A stretch of DNA of 64,000 bases from assembly GCA_934572535.1 (NCBI GenBank), contig CAKTLJ010000004.1, forward strand, positions 1 through 64,000, read 5' to 3'. The notes under the pieces are model-generated. The model was not told where the DNA came from. It saw only the letters and a list, made by a program, of their open reading frames with translations, and made no database searches. Positions 10,326 through 18,439 of this stretch are shown here, one piece after another. The DNA is from an uncultured Eubacteriales bacterium. GTDB taxonomy: Bacteria; Bacillota; Clostridia; Oscillospirales; Oscillospiraceae. How positions within the stretch are numbered: position 1 is the first letter of the stretch; each line of letters begins with the position of its first letter. The translations under genes and the position numbers were made by a program.

Positions 10326-11123
10326 TCAGAAATATGCGAAAACCTCGCCCTGCCGGGCGGCGATCTCCACGTCCAGGCCGGGGAAGGCCGCCTCCAGCCA
10401 GGCCTTCACCACGGGGCAGACCACCGTCTCCGTGGCGTAGTGCCCGGCGTCCAGCAGGTTCACCCCCAGGTCCCTGGCCTCCAGATAGAGGTCGTGCTTG
10501 AGGTCGGCGGTCAGGAAGGTGTCGCAGCCCTGGGCCTTGACCAGGGGGAGCATACTGCCGCAGGCCCCGCCGCCCACCGCCACCCTGCGGACCGGAACGC
10601 CCGCGTCCAGGACCCGCACCCCCTCCAGGGCCAGGGCCTGCTTGACGCGGCGGGCGAAGTCCTCCAGGGGGAGCGGCCCGCCGGAGAGCAGGCCCACCCG
10701 GCCGATGCCGTAGGCCGCGCCGTTCTCATCCTCGCCGTCCACCTCCAGGGGGACCGGGTCCTCCAGGCCCACCAGGCGGGCCAGCTCGGAATTCACGCCC
10801 CCCTCGGCGGCATCCAGGTTGGTGTGGGCGCAGATGGCGGCGAGGTGGCTCTCCACCAGGGCCAGGAGCTTCCGGCCGGTGGAGGTCTCGTCCGTGACCT
10901 GGCCGATCTGGCCCCAAATGACCGGGTGGTGGGCCACGATGAGCTGGCAGCCCTTCTCCGCCGCCTCCCCGATGACCTCGGGGGTGATGTCCAGGGCCAC
11001 CAGGACCTTGGTGACCGCCTGGTCGCCCCGGCCCACCAGGAAGCCCGCGTTGTCAAAGCCCGCCTGATACCGGAAGGGGGCCTTCCGGTCCAGCAGGTCG
11101 TAGATCTCTCTTACCGTTGCCAT
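10326..11123 (-). CDS. Nif3-like dinuclear metal centre protein
   Basis: A 265-residue Nif3/YqfO/YbgI-like protein from the ATG at 11123. The family metal ligands appear as AHHPVIWG, CAHTNLDAAEGG and, near the C-terminus, DAGHYATE. Family structures are toroidal hexamers holding two metal ions; the biochemical role is not established, with GTP cyclohydrolase I type 2 being an old and doubtful label. The gene overlaps the end of trmK by 13 bases, the same pairing seen in Bacillus (trmK-yqfO). It lacks the long CutA-like insert found in some Bacillus homologues. Confidence 0.88.
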   Translation of the reverse strand: MATVREIYDLLDRKAPFRYQAGFDNAGFLVGRGDQAVTKVLVALDITPEVIGEAAEKGCQLIVAHHPVIWGQIGQVTDETSTGRKLLALVESHLAAICAHTNLDAAEGGVNSELARLVGLEDPVPLEVDGEDENGAAYGIGRVGLLSGGPLPLEDFARRVKQALALEGVRVLDAGVPVRRVAVGGGACGSMLPLVKAQGCDTFLTADLKHDLYLEARDLGVNLLDAGHYATETVVCPVVKAWLEAAFPGLDVEIAARQGEVFAYF

Positions 11124-11815
11124 GCGCTCCACTCCTTTTCCATGGCCCTGAGTCCTGCCAGGAGGGCCTCCTCCTGGGCCAGGGCCGCCTCGTTCCCGCT
11201 GCCCTGCTTCATACCGGCCAGCGCCCGCTCTCTCCGGCGGATCTGGTCCTTCAGGTACGCCCCGCGGCAGGGGTCCGCCTCCCCCGGCTGCTGGCGGCCC
11301 GCCCACAGCTCGGCGGGGGTATAGGGCCGCGCGGTCTCCCCGCCGGTGGCGGTGAGGACGACGTAGAACTTCTCCCCCTCCCGCACGACCTGCTCCCGCT
11401 GGATCTCGTATCCGTTCTCCAGCAGCCAGCGGCGCAGCTCCGGCTGGGAGCTCATGGGCTGGAGGAGCAGGCGGGAGGACCGGGTCCAGGGGGCCTGGGC
11501 CAGGATGCGGGCGATCAGCTCGCCCCCCATGCCGCAGATGGCCACGGCGTCCGCCTCGTCCGGGCCGATGCCCGCCAGCCCGTCGCAGCGGCGGAAGGCG
11601 ATCCGCGCCGCCACCCCATAGCTCCGGGCGGTCTCCCGCCCCCGCTGGAGGGGGCCTTCGTTCACGTCCGAGGCCACCGCCCGGGAGATGGTCCCCTCCA
11701 GCAGCAGCCAGACCGGCAGGTAGGCGTGGTCGGTGCCCACGTCGGCCAGCTTGGCCCCCGGGGGGATCTGGGCGGCGATGGCGGCCAGGCGGGGGGACAG
11801 TTCCAGTTTGTTCAT
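11111..11815 (-). CDS. trmK: tRNA (adenine(22)-N1)-methyltransferase TrmK
   Basis: A 234-residue class I SAM methyltransferase that methylates A22 in tRNA. The SAM site is visible as ADVGTDHAYLPVWL (residues about 22-36), with the family motif AICGMGGELIARIL and a LLLQPMSSQPELRRWL segment; the C-terminal 70 residues are a helical coiled-coil-like extension typical of TrmK. Start is the ATG at 11815 after GGGAGCTGTC. Its 3' end overlaps the nif3-like gene, so the two are translationally coupled. Confidence 0.9.
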   Translation of the reverse strand: MNKLELSPRLAAIAAQIPPGAKLADVGTDHAYLPVWLLLEGTISRAVASDVNEGPLQRGRETARSYGVAARIAFRRCDGLAGIGPDEADAVAICGMGGELIARILAQAPWTRSSRLLLQPMSSQPELRRWLLENGYEIQREQVVREGEKFYVVLTATGGETARPYTPAELWAGRQQPGEADPCRGAYLKDQIRRRERALAGMKQGSGNEAALAQEEALLAGLRAMEKEWSAWQR

Positions 11816-11836
11816 GACAGCTCCCTTCTTCCCACA

Positions 11837-11866
11837 AAAAAGGGGGCGGGAAACCCCGCCCCCTGT
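11837..11866 (-). terminator. terminator downstream of the DUF1858 gene
   Basis: On the minus strand GGGGGCGGGG pairs with CCCGCCCCC around TTT and is followed by TTTTTT. It lies between DUF1858 and trmK, so most DUF1858 transcripts should end here and trmK would depend on read-through or a weak own start. Confidence 0.75.
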
Positions 11867-11876
11867 ATTTGGCTCG

Positions 11877-12086
11877 TTACTTCTTGTTGGCTGCGATGAG
11901 GTCGTTGAGCTCCTTGACCAGGTCTTCGACCGAGGTGTTGTGGACCATGCAGGCCTCCTCAACGGTCTCGTTCCGGGAGGCGGGGCAGCCCAGGCAGTGC
12001 ATTCCGATGTTCAGGAAGGCAGGTGCGGCCTCGGGCGCAATGTCCAGGATATCGCCCACGATGGTGTCTTTGGTGATGGTTGCCAT
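11877..12086 (-). CDS. DUF1858 domain protein (hybrid-cluster-associated disulfide family)
   Basis: A 69-residue protein that is entirely one DUF1858 domain: TKDTIVGDIL at the N-terminus and the CxxC motif in HCLGCPASRNETVEEAC. The family is linked to redox or disulfide chemistry in anaerobes, but no reaction is established. The ATG at 12086 follows GGAGGACACACC. It stands between two terminators, so it is probably a single-gene unit. Confidence 0.85.
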   Translation of the reverse strand: MATITKDTIVGDILDIAPEAAPAFLNIGMHCLGCPASRNETVEEACMVHNTSVEDLVKELNDLIAANKK

Positions 12087-12147
12087 GGTGTGTCCTCCAT
12101 TCGTTTGGGGGGCCGCCGGGGTCCCGGACAGCCACCCCTGTATTTTC

Positions 12148-12195
12148 TGATAAAAAGAGGGACCAGCCATACGGCAGTCCCCCTTTCTTCATTCT
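12148..12195 (-). terminator. terminator after ispH-rpsA
   Basis: On the minus strand AAAGGGGGAC...GTCCCTCTTTTT forms an imperfect stem-loop with a five-T tail, about 45 bases after the stop codon of the fusion gene. Confidence 0.65.
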
Positions 12196-12237
12196 GTGTG
12201 TCTGCCGCAGAAAGTATTCATTCCAGGTTTGGATCGA

Positions 12238-14184
12238 TTACTCCTCGTCCTCGTCGTCGGCAGCGTCGTTGAGCAGAGCGCGGATGGACAGAGAGACCTT
12301 CTTGCGCTCGTCGTCGATGTCGGTGATCTTCACGTCCACGATCTGGCCCTCTTCCAGGACGTCGCCGGGCTTCTCGATGCGGTGATCCGCGATCTGGGAG
12401 ATGTGGATCAGGCCGTCCACGCCGGGAACGATCTCAGCAAAGGCGCCGAAGGTCATCAGCTTGACCACGCGCACGCTGGCCACGGAACCCACATCGTAGG
12501 TGGAGACGAACTTCTCCCAGGGATCCTGGCTGCGGTCCTTCATGCCCAGAGAGATCTTTCTCTTCTCGGGGTCGAAGGAGATGACATAGACGGAGACCTC
12601 GTCGCCGACGGAAACCACCTCTGCGGGGTTCTTGATGCGGCTCCAGGACAGCTCGGAGACGTGGACCATGCCGTCCACGCCGCCGATGTCCACGAAGGCG
12701 CCGTAGGAAGTCAGGGACTTCACAACGCCGTCGTATCTCTTGCCGACCTCGATGTTCTCCCAGACCTCAGCGGCCTTGGCAGCGCGGGCCTCGGCGGCCA
12801 CGGCGCGGATGGAGCCCACCACGCGGCGGCGGGAGCGGTTGACCTCGGTGATGCGCAGCTGGACGCGCTCCTTGATCATCTCGGACAGGTCAGCGCCGCG
12901 AGGCATACCGGTCTGAGAGGCGGGAACGAAGACGCGGATGCCCTTGACGTTGACCACGATGCCGCCCTTGTTGTCCTCGGTGACGACGCCTTCCATGACG
13001 GTCTTGTCTTCCACGGCAGCCTCGATGGTGTCCCAGTTCTTCACGGTGTCCAGACGCTTCTTGGACAGGGTGGCAACGCCCTCCATGTCGTTGACGCGCA
13101 TGACATAGGTCTCGATCTCGTCGCCGACCTTCACGATGTCCTCCACCTTCACGGTGGGGTCGTCGGACAGCTCGGAGATGGGGATGTAACCGGCGTGCTT
13201 GGTGCCCAGGTCCACGTTGACCTCGGTAGCGGTGATGCCGGTGACGACACCTGTGACCTTATCCCCAGTATTTAAAGTTTTGATGGATCTCTCCAGCATG
13301 TCTTCGAAAGACTCTTCGATCTCCATGTTGTTCAGCTCGTCGCTCATTTTGTTTTTGACCTCCTTTATTATCCACCCCGGCGTAGACGCACCGGCGGTGA
13401 TTCCCACAGAAGCTACCCCGCTTACCATACTCCGGTCAAGCTCCTCAGCCCGGCTGATGTGGAGTACCAGCGGGCAGTGCGCCCGGCATAACTCAGCAAG
13501 ACGGTTCGTGTTGGAGCTTTTTCGGTCGCCGATCACGATCATTGCGCCGCAGTGCTCCGCCAGACGCTGTGCTTCTGATTGCCGCTTACACGTAGCGTCA
13601 CATATTGTATCAAAAATTTCCGCGTTTGTACACTCTTTTTTCACTTTTTCTCTGCATGGAGTCCAAATTTTATCCGTAGATGTAGTTTGGGAAACCATGG
13701 TGAGCGGTTTTTGTGGATTTTCTTTGTCCGCTTCCAAAAAAATCGACAGCTCCGCTTCGTTGCGAAAGACCTTCGCCCCTTGGCACCAACCGGCGATCGC
13801 CTTCACCTCGGGGTGCTCCGGCGCGCCGATGATGACGACCTGGCGGCCCCGGTCCCCGGCGTCCTTCACGATCTCGTGGATCCTGGAGACGTTGACGCAG
13901 GTGGCGTCGGCAATGGGGCAGCCCATCGCCGCCAGCCGGTCATAGACCGCCTTCCCCTCCCCGTGGGAGCGGATGATGACCCCGCACCCGGCGGGGACCT
14001 GGTCGATGCTGTCCACGCAGCCCACGCCGTGGGCCGCCAGCTCCTCGATGACGTTGTCGTTGTGGATGACCGGCCCCAGCATGACGTAGGGCTGGCCGCT
14101 CTCGGCGATCTGCTGGGCCAGCTTCACCGCCCGGCGCACGCCGAAGCAGAACCCGGCGGACTTGGCCAGAAGGACCTCTCTCAT
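12238..14184 (-). CDS. ispH: bifunctional IspH (HMB-PP reductase) / ribosomal protein S1 fusion
   Basis: A 648-residue fusion. Residues 1-285 are IspH, the [4Fe-4S] enzyme that makes IPP and DMAPP in the MEP pathway; the three cluster cysteines lie in GFCFGVRRAV, DATCVNV and DTICDATCKRQ. Residues 300-640 carry four S1 RNA-binding repeats (about 305-365, 385-455, 470-540, 560-630). Such fusions are known in Clostridia. A consensus ribosome binding site (AAAGGAGGTC, 13357-13366) lies inside the coding sequence, 9 bases before an in-frame ATG at 13347 (MSDELNN), so a free 369-residue S1 could also be made; that is inference. The start overlaps plsC by 4 bases. Last gene of the rpiR-like operon. 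Confidence 0.93.
   Translation of the reverse strand: MREVLLAKSAGFCFGVRRAVKLAQQIAESGQPYVMLGPVIHNDNVIEELAAHGVGCVDSIDQVPAGCGVIIRSHGEGKAVYDRLAAMGCPIADATCVNVSRIHEIVKDAGDRGRQVVIIGAPEHPEVKAIAGWCQGAKVFRNEAELSIFLEADKENPQKPLTMVSQTTSTDKIWTPCREKVKKECTNAEIFDTICDATCKRQSEAQRLAEHCGAMIVIGDRKSSNTNRLAELCRAHCPLVLHISRAEELDRSMVSGVASVGITAGASTPGWIIKEVKNKMSDELNNMEIEESFEDMLERSIKTLNTGDKVTGVVTGITATEVNVDLGTKHAGYIPISELSDDPTVKVEDIVKVGDEIETYVMRVNDMEGVATLSKKRLDTVKNWDTIEAAVEDKTVMEGVVTEDNKGGIVVNVKGIRVFVPASQTGMPRGADLSEMIKERVQLRITEVNRSRRRVVGSIRAVAAEARAAKAAEVWENIEVGKRYDGVVKSLTSYGAFVDIGGVDGMVHVSELSWSRIKNPAEVVSVGDEVSVYVISFDPEKRKISLGMKDRSQDPWEKFVSTYDVGSVASVRVVKLMTFGAFAEIVPGVDGLIHISQIADHRIEKPGDVLEEGQIVDVKITDIDDERKKVSLSIRALLNDAADDEDEE
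13345..13366 (-). promoter_or_regulatory. internal ribosome binding site and start for S1 inside the fusion gene
   Basis: AAAGGAGGTC at 13357-13366 matches the 3' end of 16S rRNA almost perfectly and is followed after 9 bases by ATG (13345-13347), in frame with the four S1 domains. It falls exactly at the junction of the two fused domains, where standalone rpsA would begin. Confidence 0.55.
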
Positions 14185-14780
14185 GCCTGCGCCTCCCGGC
14201 CCAGGGCCTTGATCTTTTCCATCATGACCTCGGTGGCCGCCTGGTAGTCCTCCAGGGTCGCCTTGCGGTCCTCGGTGAAGGGCAGGTAGGGCGCCCCGAT
14301 GTTCACCCGCGTCCGGGTGAAGGGGCCGCGCGCGCCGGAGATGTAGACCGGCAGGATGGGGACCCCGGCGCGAATGGCCATCATGGCCGCGCCGGTCTTG
14401 GCCTCGCCGATCTCGTCGTTGCGGGTCCCCTCCGGGAAGATGAGCACCTGCTCGCCCCCCTTCAGGGCCTTCAGGGCCGCCTTCACCGCGCCGATGTCGG
14501 CCTTGCCGCGCTTGACCCAGATCAGAAAGCCGAACCAGTTCAGCGCGGGACCCACCACCGGCCAGCGGCTGATCTCCTCCTTGGCCATGATCCAGACCCG
14601 CCGCTTTCGGGGGAAGGCGGTCAGGATGTATAAGGGGTCGCTGTTGTGGACGTGGTTGGCGCAGATGAGCGCCGGTCCTTCCGGGATGTTCTCCCGGCCG
14701 GTGATCTTGGTCGGGCGGAAGAGGGTGGCCAGCCCGAAGATCCCCTTGGCCAGGACGTAGGCAATGTCGTATTTTTTCAA
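14181..14780 (-). CDS. plsC: 1-acyl-sn-glycerol-3-phosphate acyltransferase (PlsC)
   Basis: A 199-residue lysophosphatidic acid acyltransferase acting at the membrane in phospholipid synthesis. The acyltransferase motifs are NHVHNSDPL (variant of NHxxxxD, about residues 38-46), FLIWVKRG, and FPEGTRN (about residues 114-120). The N-terminus is hydrophobic. Four-base overlaps with cmk upstream and ispH-rpsA downstream show tight coupling. plsY and gpsA, which feed it, are elsewhere in the window at 49447-51095. Confidence 0.9.
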   Translation of the reverse strand: MKKYDIAYVLAKGIFGLATLFRPTKITGRENIPEGPALICANHVHNSDPLYILTAFPRKRRVWIMAKEEISRWPVVGPALNWFGFLIWVKRGKADIGAVKAALKALKGGEQVLIFPEGTRNDEIGEAKTGAAMMAIRAGVPILPVYISGARGPFTRTRVNIGAPYLPFTEDRKATLEDYQAATEVMMEKIKALGREAQA

Positions 14781-15454
14781 AGCGCCAGCCTCTCTTTCAC
14801 GATGGTTTGGAGCAGCGCGAGGCTCTCCTCCAGGTCCAGGTGGGAGGTGTCCGCCACCACGGCGTCCGCCGCCTGCTTCAAGGGGGCCATCGCCCGGTGG
14901 GTGTCGGCATAGTCCCGCTGGACGATCTCCTCCTTGACCTTCTCAAAGGGGACCGTCTCGCCCTTTTCCAGCAGCTCCTTGTGGCGGCGGTGCGCCCGCG
15001 CCTCCACGGAGGCGGTGAGGTAGATCTTCAGGTCGGCGTCGGGCAGGACCACGGTGCCGATGTCCCGCCCGTCCATGATGACGCTGTTCTCCCGGGCCAT
15101 GGCCCGCTGCTTCTCCAGCAAAAAGGCCCGCACGGCGGGGATGGGCGAGACCTGGGAGGCGTAGCGGGAGACCTCGTTCTTCCGGATGGCGGCGGTGACG
15201 TCCTCGCCGTTGAGGATCATGTGCTGGAGGCCGTCCGCCCCGTACTCCATGGCGATGTCGATGGTCTCCAGGCAGGGCAGCACGTCCGCCTCCTTGGCGC
15301 AGTCTCCCCCCTGGCGGGCCACGTAGAGGCCCACGGTGCGGTAGATGGCCCCCGTATCGACGTACAGAAAGCCCAGCCAGGCGGCCAGGGCCTTGGCCAG
15401 GGTGCTCTTCCCCGCCCCGGACGGCCCGTCGATGGCGATGCTGTAGTTGCTCAT
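14777..15454 (-). CDS. cmk: cytidylate kinase
   Basis: A 225-residue CMP/dCMP kinase. The P-loop IDGPSGAGKST (residues 8-18), the NMP-binding region with DTGAIYR, and GRDIGTVVLPDADLKIYL are all present. The ATG at 15454 follows GGAGGAGAG and overlaps the stop of the yhiN-like gene by 4 bases. The cmk-plsC-ispH-rpsA order is conserved in many Clostridia. Confidence 0.95.
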   Translation of the reverse strand: MSNYSIAIDGPSGAGKSTLAKALAAWLGFLYVDTGAIYRTVGLYVARQGGDCAKEADVLPCLETIDIAMEYGADGLQHMILNGEDVTAAIRKNEVSRYASQVSPIPAVRAFLLEKQRAMARENSVIMDGRDIGTVVLPDADLKIYLTASVEARAHRRHKELLEKGETVPFEKVKEEIVQRDYADTHRAMAPLKQAADAVVADTSHLDLEESLALLQTIVKERLAL

Positions 15455-16704
15455 GCTCTCTCCTCCTCTGCATAGCGGGCGGCGCTCTCTCCGGCCACCT
15501 GGCCGGTGTACCAGGCGATCTGTAGGTTGAAGCCGCCGGTGTAGGCGTCCACGTCCAGGACCTCTCCCGCCAGGAAGAGGCCCCGGGTCTTCTTGGACAT
15601 CATGGTGCCGGGGTCGATCTCCCCGGTCCTGACCCCACCGGCGGTGATGATGGCCTCCTTGATGGGCCGGGTCCCGGCGATGGGGATGGTGAAGCGCTTC
15701 ATGGTCTCGATGAGGCGGCGGCGCTGGCCCTTGGTCATGGTGTTCACGGGCAGGTCCGGGGGGATGTCCGCCCGCTCGCACAGCACCGGGATCATGAGCC
15801 GGGGGGCCAAGCCCTCCAGGAAGTTGTGAAAGGCCCGGTTGGGGGCCTCGGCCACGTCCCGCAGGATGCGGGCCTCCAGCCTGGCCTCGTCCAGGGCGGG
15901 CTTGAGGTCGATGCTCGCGGTGCAGCGGTCCTTGGCCCAGTCCCCGTGGGCGCTGGCGCGCAGGACCAGCGGGCCGGAGAGGCCGAAGTGGGTGAAGAGC
16001 ATCTCCCCCTGCTCCTGGAAGACCACCTTTTTCTTCTGGTTCTTCACCGTCAGGGTCACGTTTTTCAGGGACAGGCCCTGCATCCTGGCGCAGGTGTCCC
16101 CGTCCTCCACCAGGGGGACCAGGGAGGGCCGCGGCTCCACGATCTTGTGTCCGGCCTCCCGGGCGAAGCGGTAGCCGTCGCCGGTGGAGCCGGTCCCCGG
16201 GTAGGACACGCCGCCGGTGGCGAGGACCACCGCCTCCGCCCGGAGCAGCTCCCCGTCCTCCAGCTTCACGCCGGTGACGCGGCCGTCGGCCAGCGCCAGG
16301 CCCACGGCTCTGGCCCGGCGGAGGGTGACCGCTTCCTTTTTCAGGGCGAAGAAGAGGGCATCGATCACGTCGGCCGCCTGATCGGAGCACGGAAAAACGC
16401 GCCCCCCTCGCTCGGTCTTCAGGGGAACGCCCAGTTTTTCAAAGTATTCCATGACCGCCTCGGGCGGGAACTTCGTCACCGCGCTGTACAGGAAGCGCCC
16501 GTTGCGGGGCACGTTGTTCAGCACGCCCTCGGGGGTGGTGTTGTTGGTCAGGTTGCACCGGCCCTTGCCGGTGATGTAGAGCTTGCGGCCCAGCTTTTCG
16601 TTCGGCTCCAGCAGGGTCACGCTGGCCCCCGCCCGCCGCGCGGAGAGGGCCGCCATCATCCCGGCCGCGCCGCCGCCGATCACGACCACCTGGTCTCGCA
16701 TCAT
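15451..16704 (-). CDS. FAD-dependent oxidoreductase of the HI0933/YhiN (BaiN-like) family
   Basis: A 417-residue flavoprotein. The N-terminal dinucleotide fold VVIGGGAAGMMAALSARRAG, the family motif GRKLYITGKGRCNLTN (residues about 39-54) and the C-terminal FAD motif GLFLAGEVLDVDAYTGGFNLQ are clear. Related enzymes include BaiN of bile-acid metabolism, but most family members have unknown substrates and the context here (between a regulator and cmk) does not suggest bile acids. It overlaps both neighbours by 4 bases. Confidence 0.85.
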   Translation of the reverse strand: MMRDQVVVIGGGAAGMMAALSARRAGASVTLLEPNEKLGRKLYITGKGRCNLTNNTTPEGVLNNVPRNGRFLYSAVTKFPPEAVMEYFEKLGVPLKTERGGRVFPCSDQAADVIDALFFALKKEAVTLRRARAVGLALADGRVTGVKLEDGELLRAEAVVLATGGVSYPGTGSTGDGYRFAREAGHKIVEPRPSLVPLVEDGDTCARMQGLSLKNVTLTVKNQKKKVVFQEQGEMLFTHFGLSGPLVLRASAHGDWAKDRCTASIDLKPALDEARLEARILRDVAEAPNRAFHNFLEGLAPRLMIPVLCERADIPPDLPVNTMTKGQRRRLIETMKRFTIPIAGTRPIKEAIITAGGVRTGEIDPGTMMSKKTRGLFLAGEVLDVDAYTGGFNLQIAWYTGQVAGESAARYAEEERA

Positions 16705-17570
16705 TGGTTCTCTTCCTCCATGCTGACAAAGATGCCGTGCTCCTCCCAGATGTGCTCCAGGCGCTCGAAGTGGTCCACCACGTCGGACTTGCTCCGGGCG
16801 ATGGCCACCAGGAGGGCGTTGATGAGGCTCAGGGGCGCGACCAGGGAGTCCACAAAGGAGGCCATGTCGCTCTTGGCCAGCAGCACGTAGTCGGCCGCCT
16901 TGGCCATGGAGTTGGACGCGCTGTCGGTGATGGCGATGACCTTGGAGCCGCGCTCGTGGGCGAAGTTGATGGCCCGGACGGTCCGGCGGGAGTAGCGGGG
17001 GAAGGACAGGCCGATGGTCACATCGCCCTCTCCCACCTGGACGATCTGGTCGAAGATCTCCTGGTTGGCGCTCTCGCCCACGTGGACCACATTGTCGAAC
17101 ATGAGGCCGAAGTAGAAGGACATGAAGCCCGCCAGCGAGCCGGAGGAGCGCGTGCCCAGGATGTAGATCTTCTTGGCGTTGACGATGGTCTCCACCGCCG
17201 CGTCAAAGCTCTCCCGGTCCAGCTCCTCCATGGTCAGGCGGATCTTCTCCATGTCCGACTGCATCACGTTGGAGACCACATCCTGGTTGCCGATGAGGTC
17301 GTTGGACACCTCGATCCGCTGGATGGAGGTCAGCTTGTTCCGGATCATCTCCTGCAGCGCCTTCTGCATGGCGGGGTAGCCATCGTATTTCAGCTCCGAG
17401 GCAAAGCGCACCACCGTGGATTCACTGACGTGAACGGTCTTGCCCAGCTTGCTCGCCGTCATAAACGCGGCCTTGTCATAGGATGTCAAAATATAGTTCG
17501 CAATGAGTTTCTGCCCCTTGGAAAAGGTGTGCATCTTGCTGCTGATCAGCGCTAAAATATCTTTCGCCAT
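16701..17570 (-). CDS. MurR/RpiR family transcriptional regulator
   Basis: A 289-residue regulator with an N-terminal RpiR helix-turn-helix (KMHTFSKGQKLIANYI ... SESTVVRFASELKYDGY, residues 10-75) and a SIS sugar-phosphate-binding domain (residues about 125-260; KIYILGTRSSGSLAGF, GLSFPRYSRRTV). Family members sense phosphosugars. It heads the operon with yhiN, cmk, plsC and ispH-rpsA, whose functions do not point to a single sugar. Start ATG 17570 follows AAAGAGGA. Confidence 0.9.
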   Translation of the reverse strand: MAKDILALISSKMHTFSKGQKLIANYILTSYDKAAFMTASKLGKTVHVSESTVVRFASELKYDGYPAMQKALQEMIRNKLTSIQRIEVSNDLIGNQDVVSNVMQSDMEKIRLTMEELDRESFDAAVETIVNAKKIYILGTRSSGSLAGFMSFYFGLMFDNVVHVGESANQEIFDQIVQVGEGDVTIGLSFPRYSRRTVRAINFAHERGSKVIAITDSASNSMAKAADYVLLAKSDMASFVDSLVAPLSLINALLVAIARSKSDVVDHFERLEHIWEEHGIFVSMEEENQ

Positions 17571-17664
17571 GCCATCGTCCTCTTTTCGTTCCGCGCCCGC
17601 AGGGGTGCGGTGTTCTCTCGGGCCGTCAGCCGCGCGCGGCTTTTTCCCGTCATCTTTTGCAAAT

Positions 17665-17693
17665 ATTATAGCGCGGTTCCAATTTTTTTGCAA
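17665..17693 (-). promoter_or_regulatory. sigma-A promoter of the rpiR-yhiN-cmk-plsC-ispH operon
   Basis: TTGCAA (17688-17693), 17-nt spacer, TATAAT (17665-17670) on the minus strand. The ~85-nt leader contains a GC-rich repeat (GCCGCGCGCGGC) that can fold. Confidence 0.7.
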
Positions 17694-17724
17694 GAAAAAA
17701 ATCTCGCGCTTGCAGGCAGAGGCC

Positions 17725-18429
17725 TCACCGCAGCAGGTCCAGCTCCTCCGCCGTCAGGGGCCGCCACTGGCCGGGCTTCAGGCTGCGGTCCAGGTCCAGC
17801 CTGCCCTCCCGCACCCGCTTGAGCCGCCGGACGCTCATCCCGCAGAGGGCGCACATGCGGCGGACCTGGCGGTTCTTCCCCTCGTGGATGACCACGGACA
17901 GGACCGTCCGCTCCCCCTCCTGCCGGAGGCGGCGGACCCGGGCCGGGCGCAGGGCCTGGCCGTCCAGGGTCAGGGGCTGGCCCAGCCGTAGCAGCCCCGC
18001 CGGGGTGAAGCCGGTGACCCAGACCAGATACTCCTTTTCCACCTCATGCCGGGGGTGGATGAGGGCGTTGGTCAGCGCCCCGTCGTCGGTGAGGAGGAGC
18101 AGGCCCTCCGAGTCCATGTCCAGCCGCCCCACCGGCCACACCCGGGCCGGGCAGTCCCGGACCAGATCGGCCACGGTCTTGCGCCCCCTCTCATCGGAGA
18201 GGGTGGTCACCACCCCCCGGGGCTTGTAGAGCATGAGCACGGTGCGGCCTTCGCTTCCGGTGACGACCCGGCCATCCAGGGCGATCTCGTCCCGCGCCGG
18301 GTCCGCCCGGTCGCCCAGGGCGGCCGGGACGCCGTTCACCGTCACCCGCCCGGCCGTTATGTACGCCTCCGCCGCGCGGCGGGAGCAGACGCCCGCCGCC
18401 GAGAGGATCTTTTGCAGTCGTTCTTCCAT
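17725..18429 (-). CDS. rluB: 23S rRNA pseudouridine synthase, RsuA/RluB family
   Basis: A 234-residue pseudouridine synthase with an N-terminal S4 RNA-binding domain (residues 2-50, RLQKILSAAGVCSRRAAEAYI) and the RsuA/RluB catalytic domain with VGRLDMDSEGLLLLTDDG (Asp nucleophile, residues about 98-115). KNRQVRRM near residue 185 is also typical. RluB modifies U2605 of 23S rRNA in E. coli; that site is inferred by homology. It starts 10 bases after the carboxypeptidase gene, so it is in that operon. Confidence 0.9.
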   Translation of the reverse strand: MEERLQKILSAAGVCSRRAAEAYITAGRVTVNGVPAALGDRADPARDEIALDGRVVTGSEGRTVLMLYKPRGVVTTLSDERGRKTVADLVRDCPARVWPVGRLDMDSEGLLLLTDDGALTNALIHPRHEVEKEYLVWVTGFTPAGLLRLGQPLTLDGQALRPARVRRLRQEGERTVLSVVIHEGKNRQVRRMCALCGMSVRRLKRVREGRLDLDRSLKPGQWRPLTAEELDLLR

Positions 18430-18439
18430 GACCGTCTCC

